Assembly: GCF_004345325.1 (NCBI RefSeq)
Contig: NZ_SLVJ01000026.1
Location: forward strand, 1 to 53,612
Direction: 5' to 3'
Source: Acinetobacter calcoaceticus
GTDB taxonomy: Bacteria; Pseudomonadota; Gammaproteobacteria; Pseudomonadales; Moraxellaceae
Length of the DNA: 53,612 nucleotides
Positions 17,568 through 25,952 of the stretch are shown one piece after another. Each line of letters starts with the position of its first letter. Within the stretch, counting starts at the first letter, position 1. The notes under the pieces are model-generated. The model worked only from the letters and a program-made list of their open reading frames with translations, was not told where the DNA came from and ran no database searches. A program made the position numbers and the translations under genes.

Positions 17568-17921
17568 TCAGTTTGGCTCTAACAATGCCCCAGTTTCAGT
17601 GAGTACTGGCTCACCATCTTCGGTATGAATCGCATCTTGAGTTCGAACATCTTCCAAAGCTAAAGCAACGGCCTGAGCATCAACTACACGATTGGTTTTA
17701 ATTGCTGCTGTGATCATTCGTCCAGCTTGTGATTTATCACCGAAAATTTTGTCGGCTGTGGTTGTGTCATAGACATCAACGGGGTTAAATTGCCCCGACA
17801 ACACATCTAAGGTGACAAATAAAACTTTATGCGTGTTGGTTGGAAGACCTGTACGTTGAGTATTTGTGTTGACATCAAAGTAAGTGCCTGGTGTTTTTAA
17901 GTTCTGGGGAATATTGGACAT
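17568..17921 (-). CDS. Tail sheath protein, N-terminal part with foreign tail
   Basis: The protein has 117 residues from the ATG at 17921; a GTG at 17927 is possible. Residues about 1-85 match the N terminus of gpL sheaths: NLKTPGTYFDVNTNTQRTGL, a VLFVT strand, ADKIFGDKSQAGRM and AIKTN. The last 25 residues (IHTEDGEPVLTETGALLEPN) do not look like sheath. They resemble the repetitive L(L)TEDG tails seen in small phage adaptor proteins. The sheath gene therefore appears to have been broken by insertion of the spike cassette, which brought a new 3' end. Whether this piece still joins the sheath is unknown. Confidence 0.75.
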   Translation of the reverse strand: MSNIPQNLKTPGTYFDVNTNTQRTGLPTNTHKVLFVTLDVLSGQFNPVDVYDTTTADKIFGDKSQAGRMITAAIKTNRVVDAQAVALALEDVRTQDAIHTEDGEPVLTETGALLEPN

Positions 17922-17927
17922 TTTCAC

Positions 17928-18542
17928 TTAATCCTTTTTCAACTCGACCAAGTCAGAAGCATCTGCAATGCCGAAATCATTGGGGTGAAAGTAATAATCT
18001 AGATTGATACGCTCTAAATAAGCGTCTTCTGCTGCATCTTCACGATCCCGATCTGAGGCAGTAATGGTGTATTGCGTCGTAAATTCTTGGCCTAAAACAC
18101 TGATAGATTTACTACCTGTCTTAGAGTTAAAGATGGTCTGAGTCCGACCGAGTTCTAAGGGTTCAAGCCCATGCACACCAACGCTTTTTAATGTGTTTCC
18201 TGTGAGTAACTCTTGAATATTACTCAACATGTCATATGTGCCAATTGTTGCAGCGGTACCTTGGCGCTGGGTTTCTTCATTACGCAATGATCGAGCACCA
18301 ACCATCACGACGAACTTAAGTGGATACTCAGTCTTGTTGTGACTAGTTTTTTTAGGTGAACCAGAACCTTGGAAAGTTACCCAAATTGCGGGGAATGTTC
18401 GAATAACAGCTTCAATGTCATCATCAAACTCACCGCCATAGGTTTTGACCTCGCGTATCCAGGGCCATTTTCGGTCTGTGATTTGCTTTGCAAGCAGTGA
18501 CTTGATTCCATGCTCGACTATACCCACTCTTAGATTCACCAC
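17928..18542 (-). CDS. Mu gp37-like protein (DUF1834)
   Basis: The protein has 204 residues. The start VNLRVGIVEHGIKSLLAKQI and the FPAIWVTFQGSGSPKKTSHN segment fit DUF1834, the head-tail connector or terminator protein found between gp36 and the sheath in Mu-like phages. It overlaps gp36 by 7 bp. Its last 45 residues (YLERINLDYYFHPNDFGIAD) end just before the sheath start. Confidence 0.82.
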   Translation of the reverse strand: MVNLRVGIVEHGIKSLLAKQITDRKWPWIREVKTYGGEFDDDIEAVIRTFPAIWVTFQGSGSPKKTSHNKTEYPLKFVVMVGARSLRNEETQRQGTAATIGTYDMLSNIQELLTGNTLKSVGVHGLEPLELGRTQTIFNSKTGSKSISVLGQEFTTQYTITASDRDREDAAEDAYLERINLDYYFHPNDFGIADASDLVELKKD

Positions 18543-18964
18543 CGGTTACCCCCAAAGTCACGACGTGCAGCCATAAACATCACGTTGTTCGATGCCGATT
18601 GAATCGGCTTAGACTCTCCAGCTGGTGAGCCGCCTAGGGTCAGTTCACCTTTTGAGATTTTAGACAGAGTTTTCAGCGATGCTTCATAGCGGCTCTTGAT
18701 CGGATCATTTTCAGCAAGGTCACCTGTCACAGCATAGAAGCGAGCAAGGTTGCAGCCGATGTTGACCAAAAAAGGTGGAACGATATGCAACGGCAGTGAA
18801 TAGCGACTCCCAACGTATGCATCAATCTCACTATTTGCTTCCTCAATCGCAGAGTTCAGCTTGGTCAAATTGATTACATATTGATAAGGCTCTTCATGAT
18901 CCGTGAGTTGAATAAGCTCTTGCTCACCGAACTTTGATTTCATTGCATCTACCGTTGCATACAT
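18536..18964 (-). CDS. Mu gp36-like head-tail connector (DUF1320)
   Basis: The protein has 142 residues, beginning MYATVDAMKSKFGEQELIQL, followed by LNSAIEEANSEIDAYVGSRY. This is the hallmark pattern of DUF1320 proteins. It lies directly downstream of the major capsid gene (2 bp gap), the normal place for this connector. Confidence 0.9.
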   Translation of the reverse strand: MYATVDAMKSKFGEQELIQLTDHEEPYQYVINLTKLNSAIEEANSEIDAYVGSRYSLPLHIVPPFLVNIGCNLARFYAVTGDLAENDPIKSRYEASLKTLSKISKGELTLGGSPAGESKPIQSASNNVMFMAARRDFGGNRW

Positions 18965-18966
18965 GG

Positions 18967-19875
18967 CTAGGCTTCCTTACCAGTTGAACCAAATACGGTT
19001 TGCCAGAAGCCATAACCTGAGGCACCACGTGCTTCAGCGCCAAAGTAGTAAACGCCTTCCATAAATACAGATGGTGAGTCCATATTGGTTTGAGATACAA
19101 AGACTGGTTTTTTACGCAGCTGATAAACAAAAGGCTTAACTGGCTTGGTGGTATCAAGTAAGAACCAAGCATCATCGTCAGTGAGTCGGGCAGACACCTG
19201 AACTTTGGCCGTATTTTTGTATGGATTTGGCTTGCCATCTTCAAGACGATCCACGGTCATCAATGCATTGGCAACATCTTCAAGCGCAGGTGGTACCAAG
19301 AGAACATTTGGTTTGACATTCAAAGGACGACCAGACTCATCTTTAAACTTCATCATTGCAGTACGTGCAGCACCATACGATGCTTGGGCTTTGCCTAAAG
19401 ATTCAATCGAGAGCTTTTTGGTTCCTTTATTACTAAATGTGATTTTCCCAACCTTATGACTGGTTGAAATCATTGGTTGACCGTCATAACACTTGGCGAC
19501 AAAAGATTTATTTACCGCATCAAATACCAGCTCATCAGGATGCTGTTTTGCAGACCAAGCCGCAGATTCAGCCTGAGGTTTATATATGCCAAGCTGATCA
19601 TCTTCAATGTCATTGCGACGCACTTCGATGGTTGCAGCATAGTCTTTGTTACGAATGACATAGTCGTATTCGGCAAGCTTGGTAATATGTTTTTTGCCCA
19701 CCCATTCTTTCATCTGTGGGAAATTGGCCAACCAACGGTAATCCACATATGCACCGTTAGACGGTACAACCATTGCAATAGCGGTGTATTCAACAGGTAC
19801 ATCATTGAATGTCTGATTAAAAACCTTACTTAGGTTTAAGAAAATTGCATTAAGCGTAGCGGCATTTACATTCAT
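18967..19875 (-). CDS. Major capsid protein (Mu gpT)
   Basis: The protein has 302 residues, the typical length for Mu gpT. It starts MNVNAATLNAIFLNLSKVFN and contains KHITKLAEYDYVIRNKDYAA, the NDIEDDQLGIYKP segment and LLDTTKPVKPFVYQLRKKP, all characteristic. It forms the icosahedral shell. The start overlaps the stop of the upstream decoration-type gene by 4 bp. Confidence 0.93.
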   Translation of the reverse strand: MNVNAATLNAIFLNLSKVFNQTFNDVPVEYTAIAMVVPSNGAYVDYRWLANFPQMKEWVGKKHITKLAEYDYVIRNKDYAATIEVRRNDIEDDQLGIYKPQAESAAWSAKQHPDELVFDAVNKSFVAKCYDGQPMISTSHKVGKITFSNKGTKKLSIESLGKAQASYGAARTAMMKFKDESGRPLNVKPNVLLVPPALEDVANALMTVDRLEDGKPNPYKNTAKVQVSARLTDDDAWFLLDTTKPVKPFVYQLRKKPVFVSQTNMDSPSVFMEGVYYFGAEARGASGYGFWQTVFGSTGKEA

Positions 19876-20282
19876 TCAACCCATACTCCATTTTCGTCGA
19901 TACCTACAACACGACCAGCTTTTGAAAGTTTTCCATCACCATCTGTTGCCGCAACGGTTTCACCATCTTGTAAAAAACATTCTTTGCCAAAAGAGACTTG
20001 TTCAACTGGATCACTCGGGCTATTTGAAAAGTGAAAAGCGCATTGATTGCGAACCAGCACTGAAAAATCACCATCTGAGCCGTGTGTGTTATCAATGCTG
20101 TCCTCATAACGACCTAAGTAGGTCAGACCTGTTGCAGCAGAAGCAGCAACAGCAAATCCAGTTGCATCTACAGCAGCGGCAAAACCAGCCACAATGACAG
20201 CACCAGCTTTTACAGGAACAGAGAACAATCCCAGTTCACGGAGCTCTGTTTGTCGTTCTTGTTGATTTAAAATGCTACCCAT
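19872..20282 (-). CDS. Putative head decoration protein
   Basis: The protein has 136 residues. It is rich in Ala and Gly around positions 25-55 (VKAGAVIVAGFAAAVDATGF), a pattern seen in small capsid-stabilising proteins. It lies between the protease/scaffold and the major capsid gene, where Mu-like phages of the B3 type carry such a gene. There is no direct motif evidence for the name, so the assignment rests on position and composition. Confidence 0.55.
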   Translation of the reverse strand: MGSILNQQERQTELRELGLFSVPVKAGAVIVAGFAAAVDATGFAVAASAATGLTYLGRYEDSIDNTHGSDGDFSVLVRNQCAFHFSNSPSDPVEQVSFGKECFLQDGETVAATDGDGKLSKAGRVVGIDENGVWVE

Positions 20283-21355
20283 TAACCATTTTCTCCTAAG
20301 TCAACACCCATAAAACCTGCTACTTGCAATGCTTCGGATGTGTATTGTTTTTGCTGATCATGACCAGCATGGTTTTGAACTGTCGTTGTTTGTTGCTGAG
20401 TTAAAGCTGCAATTTTTGGCAAACTTTCAATGTGAGTTTTGACAAAATCGGGGTTCGTCTTGGCCTGATCTTTCATCCAGTTAATTGTTGCTTCACCAGT
20501 GATACGACCATCACTACAGGCTGCAACGATCAAATCATCAATTTCTTTGGCCTTAGTTGCAGCTTCAGCATTGCCTGCTTTAGCTATAGCTTCTTGATAT
20601 ACAGTCATAGGTACATACTGCGTTAAATCAGGGGCCTGACTGTTAGCAGCAACTTTGATTTCAACTGCTTTATCAATCGCTTGTTCAAGCGTTTGGGTAG
20701 TCGTTGAAAGCAAAGTGCCAAATGCACCATCTAGCTTTATAAAAGTACTATTGGCAGCCGCTATGACTTCTTGTTCAGTAGCAGTCTCTGACAGCCCTAA
20801 TTTTTTAAGCATGAGCTTTAGAAACTCATTCATTGTTGAATCCTCATCATTTATTTGAGACAAAAAGTCCTGTGCCGCAGCAGCTAAACGCGCTTCGGGT
20901 AGTCGATCTAAATTGGGGGTATTGGTTAATGCGACACTGTGAAGTCCAATGACTTCGCCAGTTTTGTTATAAAAAAGAACAGGTGAAATATATTTATATT
21001 CTTTGGACTCGATAAACCCTTTAGCTTTATCAGTCCATTCAAACTGAGTACTACATATCCCAACTCCTTCAACATATTGAAACCCCAGAGGCTTTAACCA
21101 TCCTGCAGCTGGTGCTGGGTCACCAGATTCTTGAGCCTTTAAAGTTGCATGCTCATAATCCATGACCATATCGATGGCACGTTGATTCAGTGCGGCAACA
21201 ATTTGTTTGCCACATTCTGGGGTTAGGTTCCAATGAGGTGCATCAAATGGGCGACCATCCACACCCTTAAAGATCCCTTCAGGAATCAATACAAAGTTTT
21301 TGGACGATGCCTCAAGGGCAAATGAGCATGCAGCTACGAGTAAGGTCTTTTTCAT
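20282..21355 (-). CDS. Phage protease / scaffold (Mu gpI)
   Basis: The protein has 357 residues. The N-terminal half contains FVLIPEGIFKGVDGRPFDAP, VMDYEHATLKAQESGDPAPA and the AAGWLKPLGF stretch of the Mu I protease family, with YKYISPVLFY and LTNTPNLDRLP following. The C-terminal third is helical and Gln-rich, consistent with the overlapping scaffold (gpZ-type) portion. It processes the prohead. Its ATG abuts a strong hairpin, and a dispersed palindrome lies 39 bp upstream, so it likely starts a capsid transcript. Confidence 0.88.
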   Translation of the reverse strand: MKKTLLVAACSFALEASSKNFVLIPEGIFKGVDGRPFDAPHWNLTPECGKQIVAALNQRAIDMVMDYEHATLKAQESGDPAPAAGWLKPLGFQYVEGVGICSTQFEWTDKAKGFIESKEYKYISPVLFYNKTGEVIGLHSVALTNTPNLDRLPEARLAAAAQDFLSQINDEDSTMNEFLKLMLKKLGLSETATEQEVIAAANSTFIKLDGAFGTLLSTTTQTLEQAIDKAVEIKVAANSQAPDLTQYVPMTVYQEAIAKAGNAEAATKAKEIDDLIVAACSDGRITGEATINWMKDQAKTNPDFVKTHIESLPKIAALTQQQTTTVQNHAGHDQQKQYTSEALQVAGFMGVDLGENG

Positions 21356-21379
21356 GCTGTCAGCTTAAAGCCGACAGCA
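21355..21379 (-). promoter_or_regulatory. Hairpin abutting the protease start codon
   Basis: TGCTGTC-A-GCTT...AAGC-C-GACAGCA forms a 7+4 bp stem whose last paired base is the first base of the protease ATG. No clear Shine-Dalgarno site lies outside the hairpin, so the structure could control initiation. It is not followed by a T-run and is unlikely to be a terminator. Confidence 0.55.
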
Positions 21380-21387
21380 CTTAAGGA

Positions 21388-21405
21388 TTAGGCGGAAAGT
21401 CTTCC
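21388..21405 (-). promoter_or_regulatory. Dispersed late palindrome, copy 3
   Basis: TTAGGCGGAAAGTCTTCC on the plus strand; core 21394-21405. It lies in the gap between the gpG-like gene and the protease gene. The outer half matches copies 1, 2 and 6 exactly. Confidence 0.6.
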
Positions 21406-21421
21406 GATAATTTGATGAAAT

Positions 21422-21901
21422 TTACTTAAACATATTCGATAGAAATGCGGTGGCGGTATGGTCGATCGCAGTCTCGGCTTCAGGCTGAAGAAAGCCACTT
21501 GGATTCATAGGTAGATAGCGACGGGCAGGAATTTTAACTTTACGATTTCGCCCAGCCATACCACCGAACTGGTGGATCGGGGCATATGCAGCACTCTTAC
21601 CAGATCCAGCCCCAACAGTTACCGTATTCTGATCATGATCGCCCTGAACGCTGTCGCGTAAACCACCAGCACTGCGCTGCAGTATCCCTTGCGGTGTAAT
21701 ACCTTGCTTCCGATAAATAGCCAGTGTGACAGGTGAAAGACCAGCCCATTTCGGTCGACCGTTGGCATGAAAGTTTTGCAAAGTTTGACTGACAAGAATA
21801 CGTTCTAAGGTTGCAGCCAAGCGCTGTGTATTGGTTAGGCTCTTGACCGCTTGAGCAAAGCGCTGGCGTACCGCTTCATCTTGAATCTGAAGAAATGACA
21901 T
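21422..21901 (-). CDS. Virion morphogenesis protein (Mu gpG, gp31)
   Basis: The protein has 159 residues. It contains NGRPKWAGLSPVTLAIYRKQ, GILQRSAGGLRDSVQ and YAPIHQFGGMAGR, then IPARRYLPM. These are diagnostic of the Phage_tail_S / Mu gpG family, with the basic PARRYLP motif. It acts in tail completion or head-tail joining. A structured 115-bp gap separates it from the upstream minor head gene. Confidence 0.92.
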   Translation of the reverse strand: MSFLQIQDEAVRQRFAQAVKSLTNTQRLAATLERILVSQTLQNFHANGRPKWAGLSPVTLAIYRKQGITPQGILQRSAGGLRDSVQGDHDQNTVTVGAGSGKSAAYAPIHQFGGMAGRNRKVKIPARRYLPMNPSGFLQPEAETAIDHTATAFLSNMFK

Positions 21902-21939
21902 AGTTGAACCTGCTGTATATTTAAACTAAACTGAATGCG

Positions 21940-22016
21940 AGGTTATGTTGAAGTAGGCTATGGGAAGCCAGCCGTCCGCGGTATATTCGGGTTCGAGTCC
22001 CGAACCAACATGACCT
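21940..22016 (+). other. tRNA-like folded element
   Basis: An 11-bp closing stem (AGGTTATGTTG at 21940-21950 with CAACATGACCT at 22006-22016, one wobble pair) encloses three hairpins. They are a D-arm-like GGCT-loop-AGCC (21956-21969), a short CCG/CGG arm, and a perfect T-arm-like TTCGGG-TTCGAGT-CCCGAA (21986-22004). The TTCGA loop is that of tRNA. The anticodon arm is too short for a working tRNA. It overlaps the stop codon of the minor head gene on the other strand and fills the gap before gpG. The role is unknown: a tRNA relic, a processing signal, or a structured leader. Confidence 0.5.
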
Positions 22017-23335
22017 TATTTTTTACTCACTAAGAATTCATAATCTTTCCCATTCAGAATATTTTCTGGCTGCTCAACAATTAAAGTCCGAATCAGATTT
22101 CCTGTGATTTTTTGCTTCATGTCTCCAGCATCTTTGCCTTTGATTTTTTGATTGATCTGCAATACCAACTTATAAAAAATACCATCTTGCTGAATGTCAA
22201 AAATCAATAGCGGCGTGGCGTGTGACTTATCCCAGTAAAGATCATGTGGGCTATTTAAATGTTCAACGATATTCTCGAACCATTCACGATTATGGTTTTT
22301 ACGATCTTGGTCGATATGGCGAAGGGTTTCCCGATCATGAACTGTGATTGCCGCACTTTCTAATACAACACCTTTCTTGCTTTTTAATGCACTCAAAAAT
22401 TCAATAGGCAATGTTCCAACAGAACGCATCTCTCCGCGCGGCTTTTGTGTATCCACACTTTGAATCCATTGCTTGACTTCATTATTGTATTGCTGAGCAA
22501 CCGATGTATTTTTAAATGTCTGAGTGACCGCTTTTGCAGCAAGCTGCGGTTCAACTGAAATGGCTTTATCCATCATTTGTTTGGTCGGCAATGCATTGGG
22601 ACGACCAACCCAGCCAGCATCGGTTGAAAATGATGGAAGACCAGGCAAGTCTAGTTTTGCAACTTTGGCGATACCACCATTGCTGACATCAACATCATGA
22701 AAACTCAAGTAAGAGGCGCTATCATAAATTTTTTGAGCTTGTGCTTCATGTGCCATCAGCTCAATCACAGTACAGCGGCAGTTGTAGCCATTTTTGGGCG
22801 CTATGGCTTGCCAAGCTGGGTCGGACTTAAGCATCACCACGCCATGTAGGGATCGATGCTGTGGACGGGTTTTATTGTCTAAAATGGCGCTGTACTGCAG
22901 GTAAGGAAATAAAGGGTTGTCATCAAACATGACGGATTGACGACCAGCCTCATACGCCTGCGCCATATTGGTTTGATAAATGGTTTTAAGTCTGTATGGG
23001 TTACCAAGTTGCACGCTACGCTGACCATCCTCGGTAAAGACTTCTTGCTTTCCCCACCAGCCACGGGCTTTCATCTTAGGTTCTACGACTTCAGACCACT
23101 TTTTTAAATCCCAGCCATTTTTTTGTGCGGCAATCAGTGATTGCCGAATATCTTCAAGCAGATCCATGCGTGTCATATGAGAAATGACAAATGCTTTGTT
23201 ATGTGCATTGCCTTGAACTTGCCACCAGTCTTGCGATGGCATGAGTTGTTTATTTTCTAAATATTCAATGGCTTTGCGTGGAGGCTGCCCAAACACAGCC
23301 TGCATGGTTGGTTTATCCACGTTTGCGTCCCTCAT
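22016..23335 (-). CDS. Minor head protein (Mu gpF, SPP1 gp7-like) with C-terminal nuclease-like domain
   Basis: The protein has 439 residues from the ATG at 23335; an earlier start would lie further inside the portal gene. The first 230 residues carry the SPP1 gp7 / Mu F pattern: IYQTNMAQAYEAGRQSVMFD, ILDNKTRPQHRSLHGVVM, and WQAIAPKNGYNCRCTV. The last 110 residues (ITVHDRETLRHIDQDRK, DLYWDKSHATPLLIFDI, GNLIRTLIVEQ) resemble the PBECR nuclease-like domains sometimes fused to this protein. The minor head protein joins the portal and may enter the cell with the DNA. The nuclease assignment is tentative. Confidence 0.85.
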   Translation of the reverse strand: MRDANVDKPTMQAVFGQPPRKAIEYLENKQLMPSQDWWQVQGNAHNKAFVISHMTRMDLLEDIRQSLIAAQKNGWDLKKWSEVVEPKMKARGWWGKQEVFTEDGQRSVQLGNPYRLKTIYQTNMAQAYEAGRQSVMFDDNPLFPYLQYSAILDNKTRPQHRSLHGVVMLKSDPAWQAIAPKNGYNCRCTVIELMAHEAQAQKIYDSASYLSFHDVDVSNGGIAKVAKLDLPGLPSFSTDAGWVGRPNALPTKQMMDKAISVEPQLAAKAVTQTFKNTSVAQQYNNEVKQWIQSVDTQKPRGEMRSVGTLPIEFLSALKSKKGVVLESAAITVHDRETLRHIDQDRKNHNREWFENIVEHLNSPHDLYWDKSHATPLLIFDIQQDGIFYKLVLQINQKIKGKDAGDMKQKITGNLIRTLIVEQPENILNGKDYEFLVSKK

Positions 23336-24932
23336 ATACCGAAAGTCGCCCCAACACATCACTGGCAAAGATTAATTTTTCCAAATCTGCTTGCAGCCCT
23401 TCGATATCTTGATCAGGTGACATTTCAGCCAACATTGCCAAAGCACCATCAATGTCATTGGCTTGGGTTAATTTCTGGATAATCTGGGGCAGTAAACTTT
23501 CAGCCTGACTTTGTAAATGCTCATTGCTCAAGCGTAGTTGCATTTGCTCATCCAGCAAAGCTTGCGATCGAATTGCAGTGGCCTCGGCTGGGTGCATTGG
23601 CATAACAGCATTCTGATTCAGTGCAGCTAAAGTGGGTGTGACTTGCCCTGAATATTGAAAATTAGCAGCTTGCAAAGGCTGCGGTGCAGCAACACTTAGA
23701 ACATCCTCATCATCACCAGGCTCTGGAATACCAAGTTTTTCATGTGCCCATGTGCGTGGGATTTTCATACCGACACTAACCAGCTTCGGCAAGGCTTCAC
23801 CAAAGGTCTCAATATCCTCAGTGTCCGTGGTATCAAACTTAAATTTTGGGTAGCGGTCTGGTGTGATATTGGGATAATTCAAACGCATCAAATAGCTGAC
23901 AAGGCTGTCATTCATTGTCCGCGCAAGCTGCAGTGCGTCTGATTTAACCAACTTATCGAATTGAACTTCATGGGTTTTACTTTGAGCATTGGTACTTGAT
24001 TTACCATCAGCCTGAGAAAGCAAGGTTCCTCCGACAATCACTTTAGATTGCGTCTGCTCACACCATTTCACTAAGTCCATGTGATTCTTAGTGTCACCAT
24101 CTGTAGCGGATTCAAAATCAATCGACATGCCATGTGGGATAATGCCGCCAGCATTGCGACCAATCATCATGACAGCTCGCAGCAGAGTCATTTTTTCTTG
24201 ATCAGTTGCACCGCTGGGATATTTACCGATTTTATTAGGTAGACCGTAAGTTTCTAAAAACTCCATCACATCGCGGATGCCGTAGTTCTTAAACAGAAAT
24301 GGCCATGCCAGCACGCGGTGTAATCCTGATCGAGCAATATAACCCGACTTGGCTTTATGCCGATGCACAACCCAACCAAAGTCCCAAAACTCAGCACCCT
24401 CTATGCCACCATCATTTAGGCGCAGTTCATTCGGCTTGTTATAAGGGGTGAGAAAGTTACGAGGGACTACGTGAGCAAAGTTTTTAGGTAGCCACAGGTT
24501 GCCGATTTGTTGCCACTGTATTTCTTGGCAGCTATAGCCATGACCGACCGCATCCATGCAATCAAATAAAAACATTTCAAGATCTTCGATTTCGTCAATC
24601 CACTCCGTGACTTCCTCAGCGATCTTGCGTTCAGTTTCATTGGCATTCTTGGGAGGATTGACCATCCATGACAAGCCGTTGACACCTTTCTTCCGTTTAT
24701 CCATTTCACTAAAGATATGCCCATCACGTTCTTCCATGTCACAGAACAGATCCGCTTGCGCTTGTAAATTACCTTGTTCGGCTTCGGTCAACATTCGGTG
24801 TAGTCGCTGCGGGGTCATTCCCACAACAGGATGTTCCTGCCACTGATTGGATAACCATGCGACTTCAGCCGTTTGATTAGTTTCAAGTGCGGATAAATCT
24901 TGCTTTTTAGAGTTGAGCTTTTTTTTAGACAT
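23313..24932 (-). CDS. Portal protein (DUF935, Mu gp29)
   Basis: The protein has 539 residues. DUF935 features include MEERDGHIFSEMDKRKKGVN, GHGYSCQEIQW, RSGLHRVLAWPFLFKNYGIR and DVMEFLETYGLP. The portal forms the DNA entry ring of the head. The ATG lies inside the first arm of a perfect 12-bp stem, and a dispersed palindrome is 63 bp upstream, so expression is probably controlled at this point. The gene order portal-F-G-protease-T is exactly that of Mu. Confidence 0.93.
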   Translation of the reverse strand: MSKKKLNSKKQDLSALETNQTAEVAWLSNQWQEHPVVGMTPQRLHRMLTEAEQGNLQAQADLFCDMEERDGHIFSEMDKRKKGVNGLSWMVNPPKNANETERKIAEEVTEWIDEIEDLEMFLFDCMDAVGHGYSCQEIQWQQIGNLWLPKNFAHVVPRNFLTPYNKPNELRLNDGGIEGAEFWDFGWVVHRHKAKSGYIARSGLHRVLAWPFLFKNYGIRDVMEFLETYGLPNKIGKYPSGATDQEKMTLLRAVMMIGRNAGGIIPHGMSIDFESATDGDTKNHMDLVKWCEQTQSKVIVGGTLLSQADGKSSTNAQSKTHEVQFDKLVKSDALQLARTMNDSLVSYLMRLNYPNITPDRYPKFKFDTTDTEDIETFGEALPKLVSVGMKIPRTWAHEKLGIPEPGDDEDVLSVAAPQPLQAANFQYSGQVTPTLAALNQNAVMPMHPAEATAIRSQALLDEQMQLRLSNEHLQSQAESLLPQIIQKLTQANDIDGALAMLAEMSPDQDIEGLQADLEKLIFASDVLGRLSVYEGRKRG

Positions 24933-24965
24933 GATGCAAAAATACGTGGTGGATTTTGCATCATG
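24930..24965 (-). promoter_or_regulatory. Perfect hairpin over the portal start codon
   Basis: CATGATGCAAAA (24930-24941) pairs perfectly with TTTTGCATCATG (24954-24965) around a 12-nt loop. The stem contains the portal ATG itself. It would mask the start codon in the folded message and is the strongest of the late-module leader hairpins. Confidence 0.65.
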
Positions 24966-24988
24966 GTGCAGGATTAAAAATGATTAAA

Positions 24989-25006
24989 TCAGACGGAAGC
25001 GCTTCC
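24989..25006 (-). promoter_or_regulatory. Dispersed late palindrome, copy 4
   Basis: TCAGACGGAAGCGCTTCC on the plus strand. The core CGGAAGCGCTTCCG is a perfect 14-bp palindrome. It is 63 bp from the portal start. It differs from copies 1-3 at two positions of the left flank. Confidence 0.6.
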
Positions 25007-25088
25007 GCCGATTTTAAGCGTTTCTAGCGCTGTTTGAATCAAGCACGACTCATTTATGCTGAATCACATCAAAAGCGCTAAAAACCCA

Positions 25089-25114
25089 TTTATAAAGATT
25101 TATAAATCTATAAA
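25089..25114. repeat. AT-rich near-palindrome after the methylase gene
   Basis: TTTATAAAG, ATTTATAAAT and CTATAAA overlap to make a nearly symmetrical 26-bp AT-only palindrome just past the methylase stop. There is no T-run and it is unlikely to be a standard terminator. A protein-binding or weakly melting site is possible. Confidence 0.35.
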
Positions 25115-25123
25115 CATACTGGC

Positions 25124-25891
25124 TTAGTAATTGGTGATGATGAGTTCCTGTTTTTCAGCACGACCAGCACCAGAATTACCTATTGAATATTTAATTTTGG
25201 TCGTATCGATATTAAGGCTTTTAAATACTGCACGCATGTCAGGATGATCATTAATAGAAAGCATGATTTTACTTTTGCAGCTCTGCATCAGTTCAGCCAT
25301 TTTTTCATATTGATCAATACCGAAGTCAACGCCATAGCCAGCTAGTTTCCAATACGGTGGATCGGCGTACATAAAACTATGGGGTCGGTCATACTTCAAC
25401 AAACATTTATCCCAGTCTAAATGTTCAATCGTCACCCCAGAGAGACGTAAATGCGCTTCACTCAATTGCTCTTCTATTCGAAGGAGATTAACTGGTCGAG
25501 CTGTTGTTGCTGTACCAAAATGTTGACTAGATACTTTTGCACCAAAGGCAATATGCTGCAAATAATAGAATCTAGCTGCTCTTTGAATGTCGGTCATTAA
25601 ATCTGTACTGGCATTTTTCAGCCAATCAAACATCTGGCGACTGACCAAAGCCCATTTAAACTGCCGCATAAACTCTTCTAAGTGATGTTGAACGACCCGA
25701 TAGAGATTAACCAGTTCACCGTTAAAATCATTAATCACTTCCACTTTTGACTGCTGTTCACGCATAAAAAATAATGCTGCACCGCCTGCAAATAATTCTA
25801 CATAACATTGGTGTTTTGGCATTTTTTCAATCAGTTGCGACACCAGACGACGTTTACCACCCATCCAAGGAACAATTGGCTTGGTTTTCAT
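25124..25891 (-). CDS. DNA adenine methyltransferase (D12/Dam class)
   Basis: The protein has 255 residues. Motifs in order are PWMGGKRRL (residues 8-16, SAM binding), VELFAGGAALFF (31-42) and the catalytic DPPYW (177-181), as expected of Dam-like N6-adenine enzymes. It lies between portal and terminase, where Mu-like phages do not usually carry a methylase. It is therefore an accessory gene, probably protecting phage DNA from restriction or modifying transcription as Mu's mom does. It has its own 180-bp leader with a palindrome copy and a tRNA-like fold. A TAGGTG lies upstream of the ATG. Confidence 0.92.
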   Translation of the reverse strand: MKTKPIVPWMGGKRRLVSQLIEKMPKHQCYVELFAGGAALFFMREQQSKVEVINDFNGELVNLYRVVQHHLEEFMRQFKWALVSRQMFDWLKNASTDLMTDIQRAARFYYLQHIAFGAKVSSQHFGTATTARPVNLLRIEEQLSEAHLRLSGVTIEHLDWDKCLLKYDRPHSFMYADPPYWKLAGYGVDFGIDQYEKMAELMQSCKSKIMLSINDHPDMRAVFKSLNIDTTKIKYSIGNSGAGRAEKQELIITNY

Positions 25892-25952
25892 GTTTTCACC
25901 TACTGCAAAACCTTTTCATTTTTGATAACCTGCGTTTACTGTGTGCACAGTA

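Noticed and set aside
21940..22016. A functional tRNA gene
   Set aside because: T-arm and closing stem are good, but there is no 5-bp/7-nt anticodon arm and the length is wrong. Reported only as tRNA-like.
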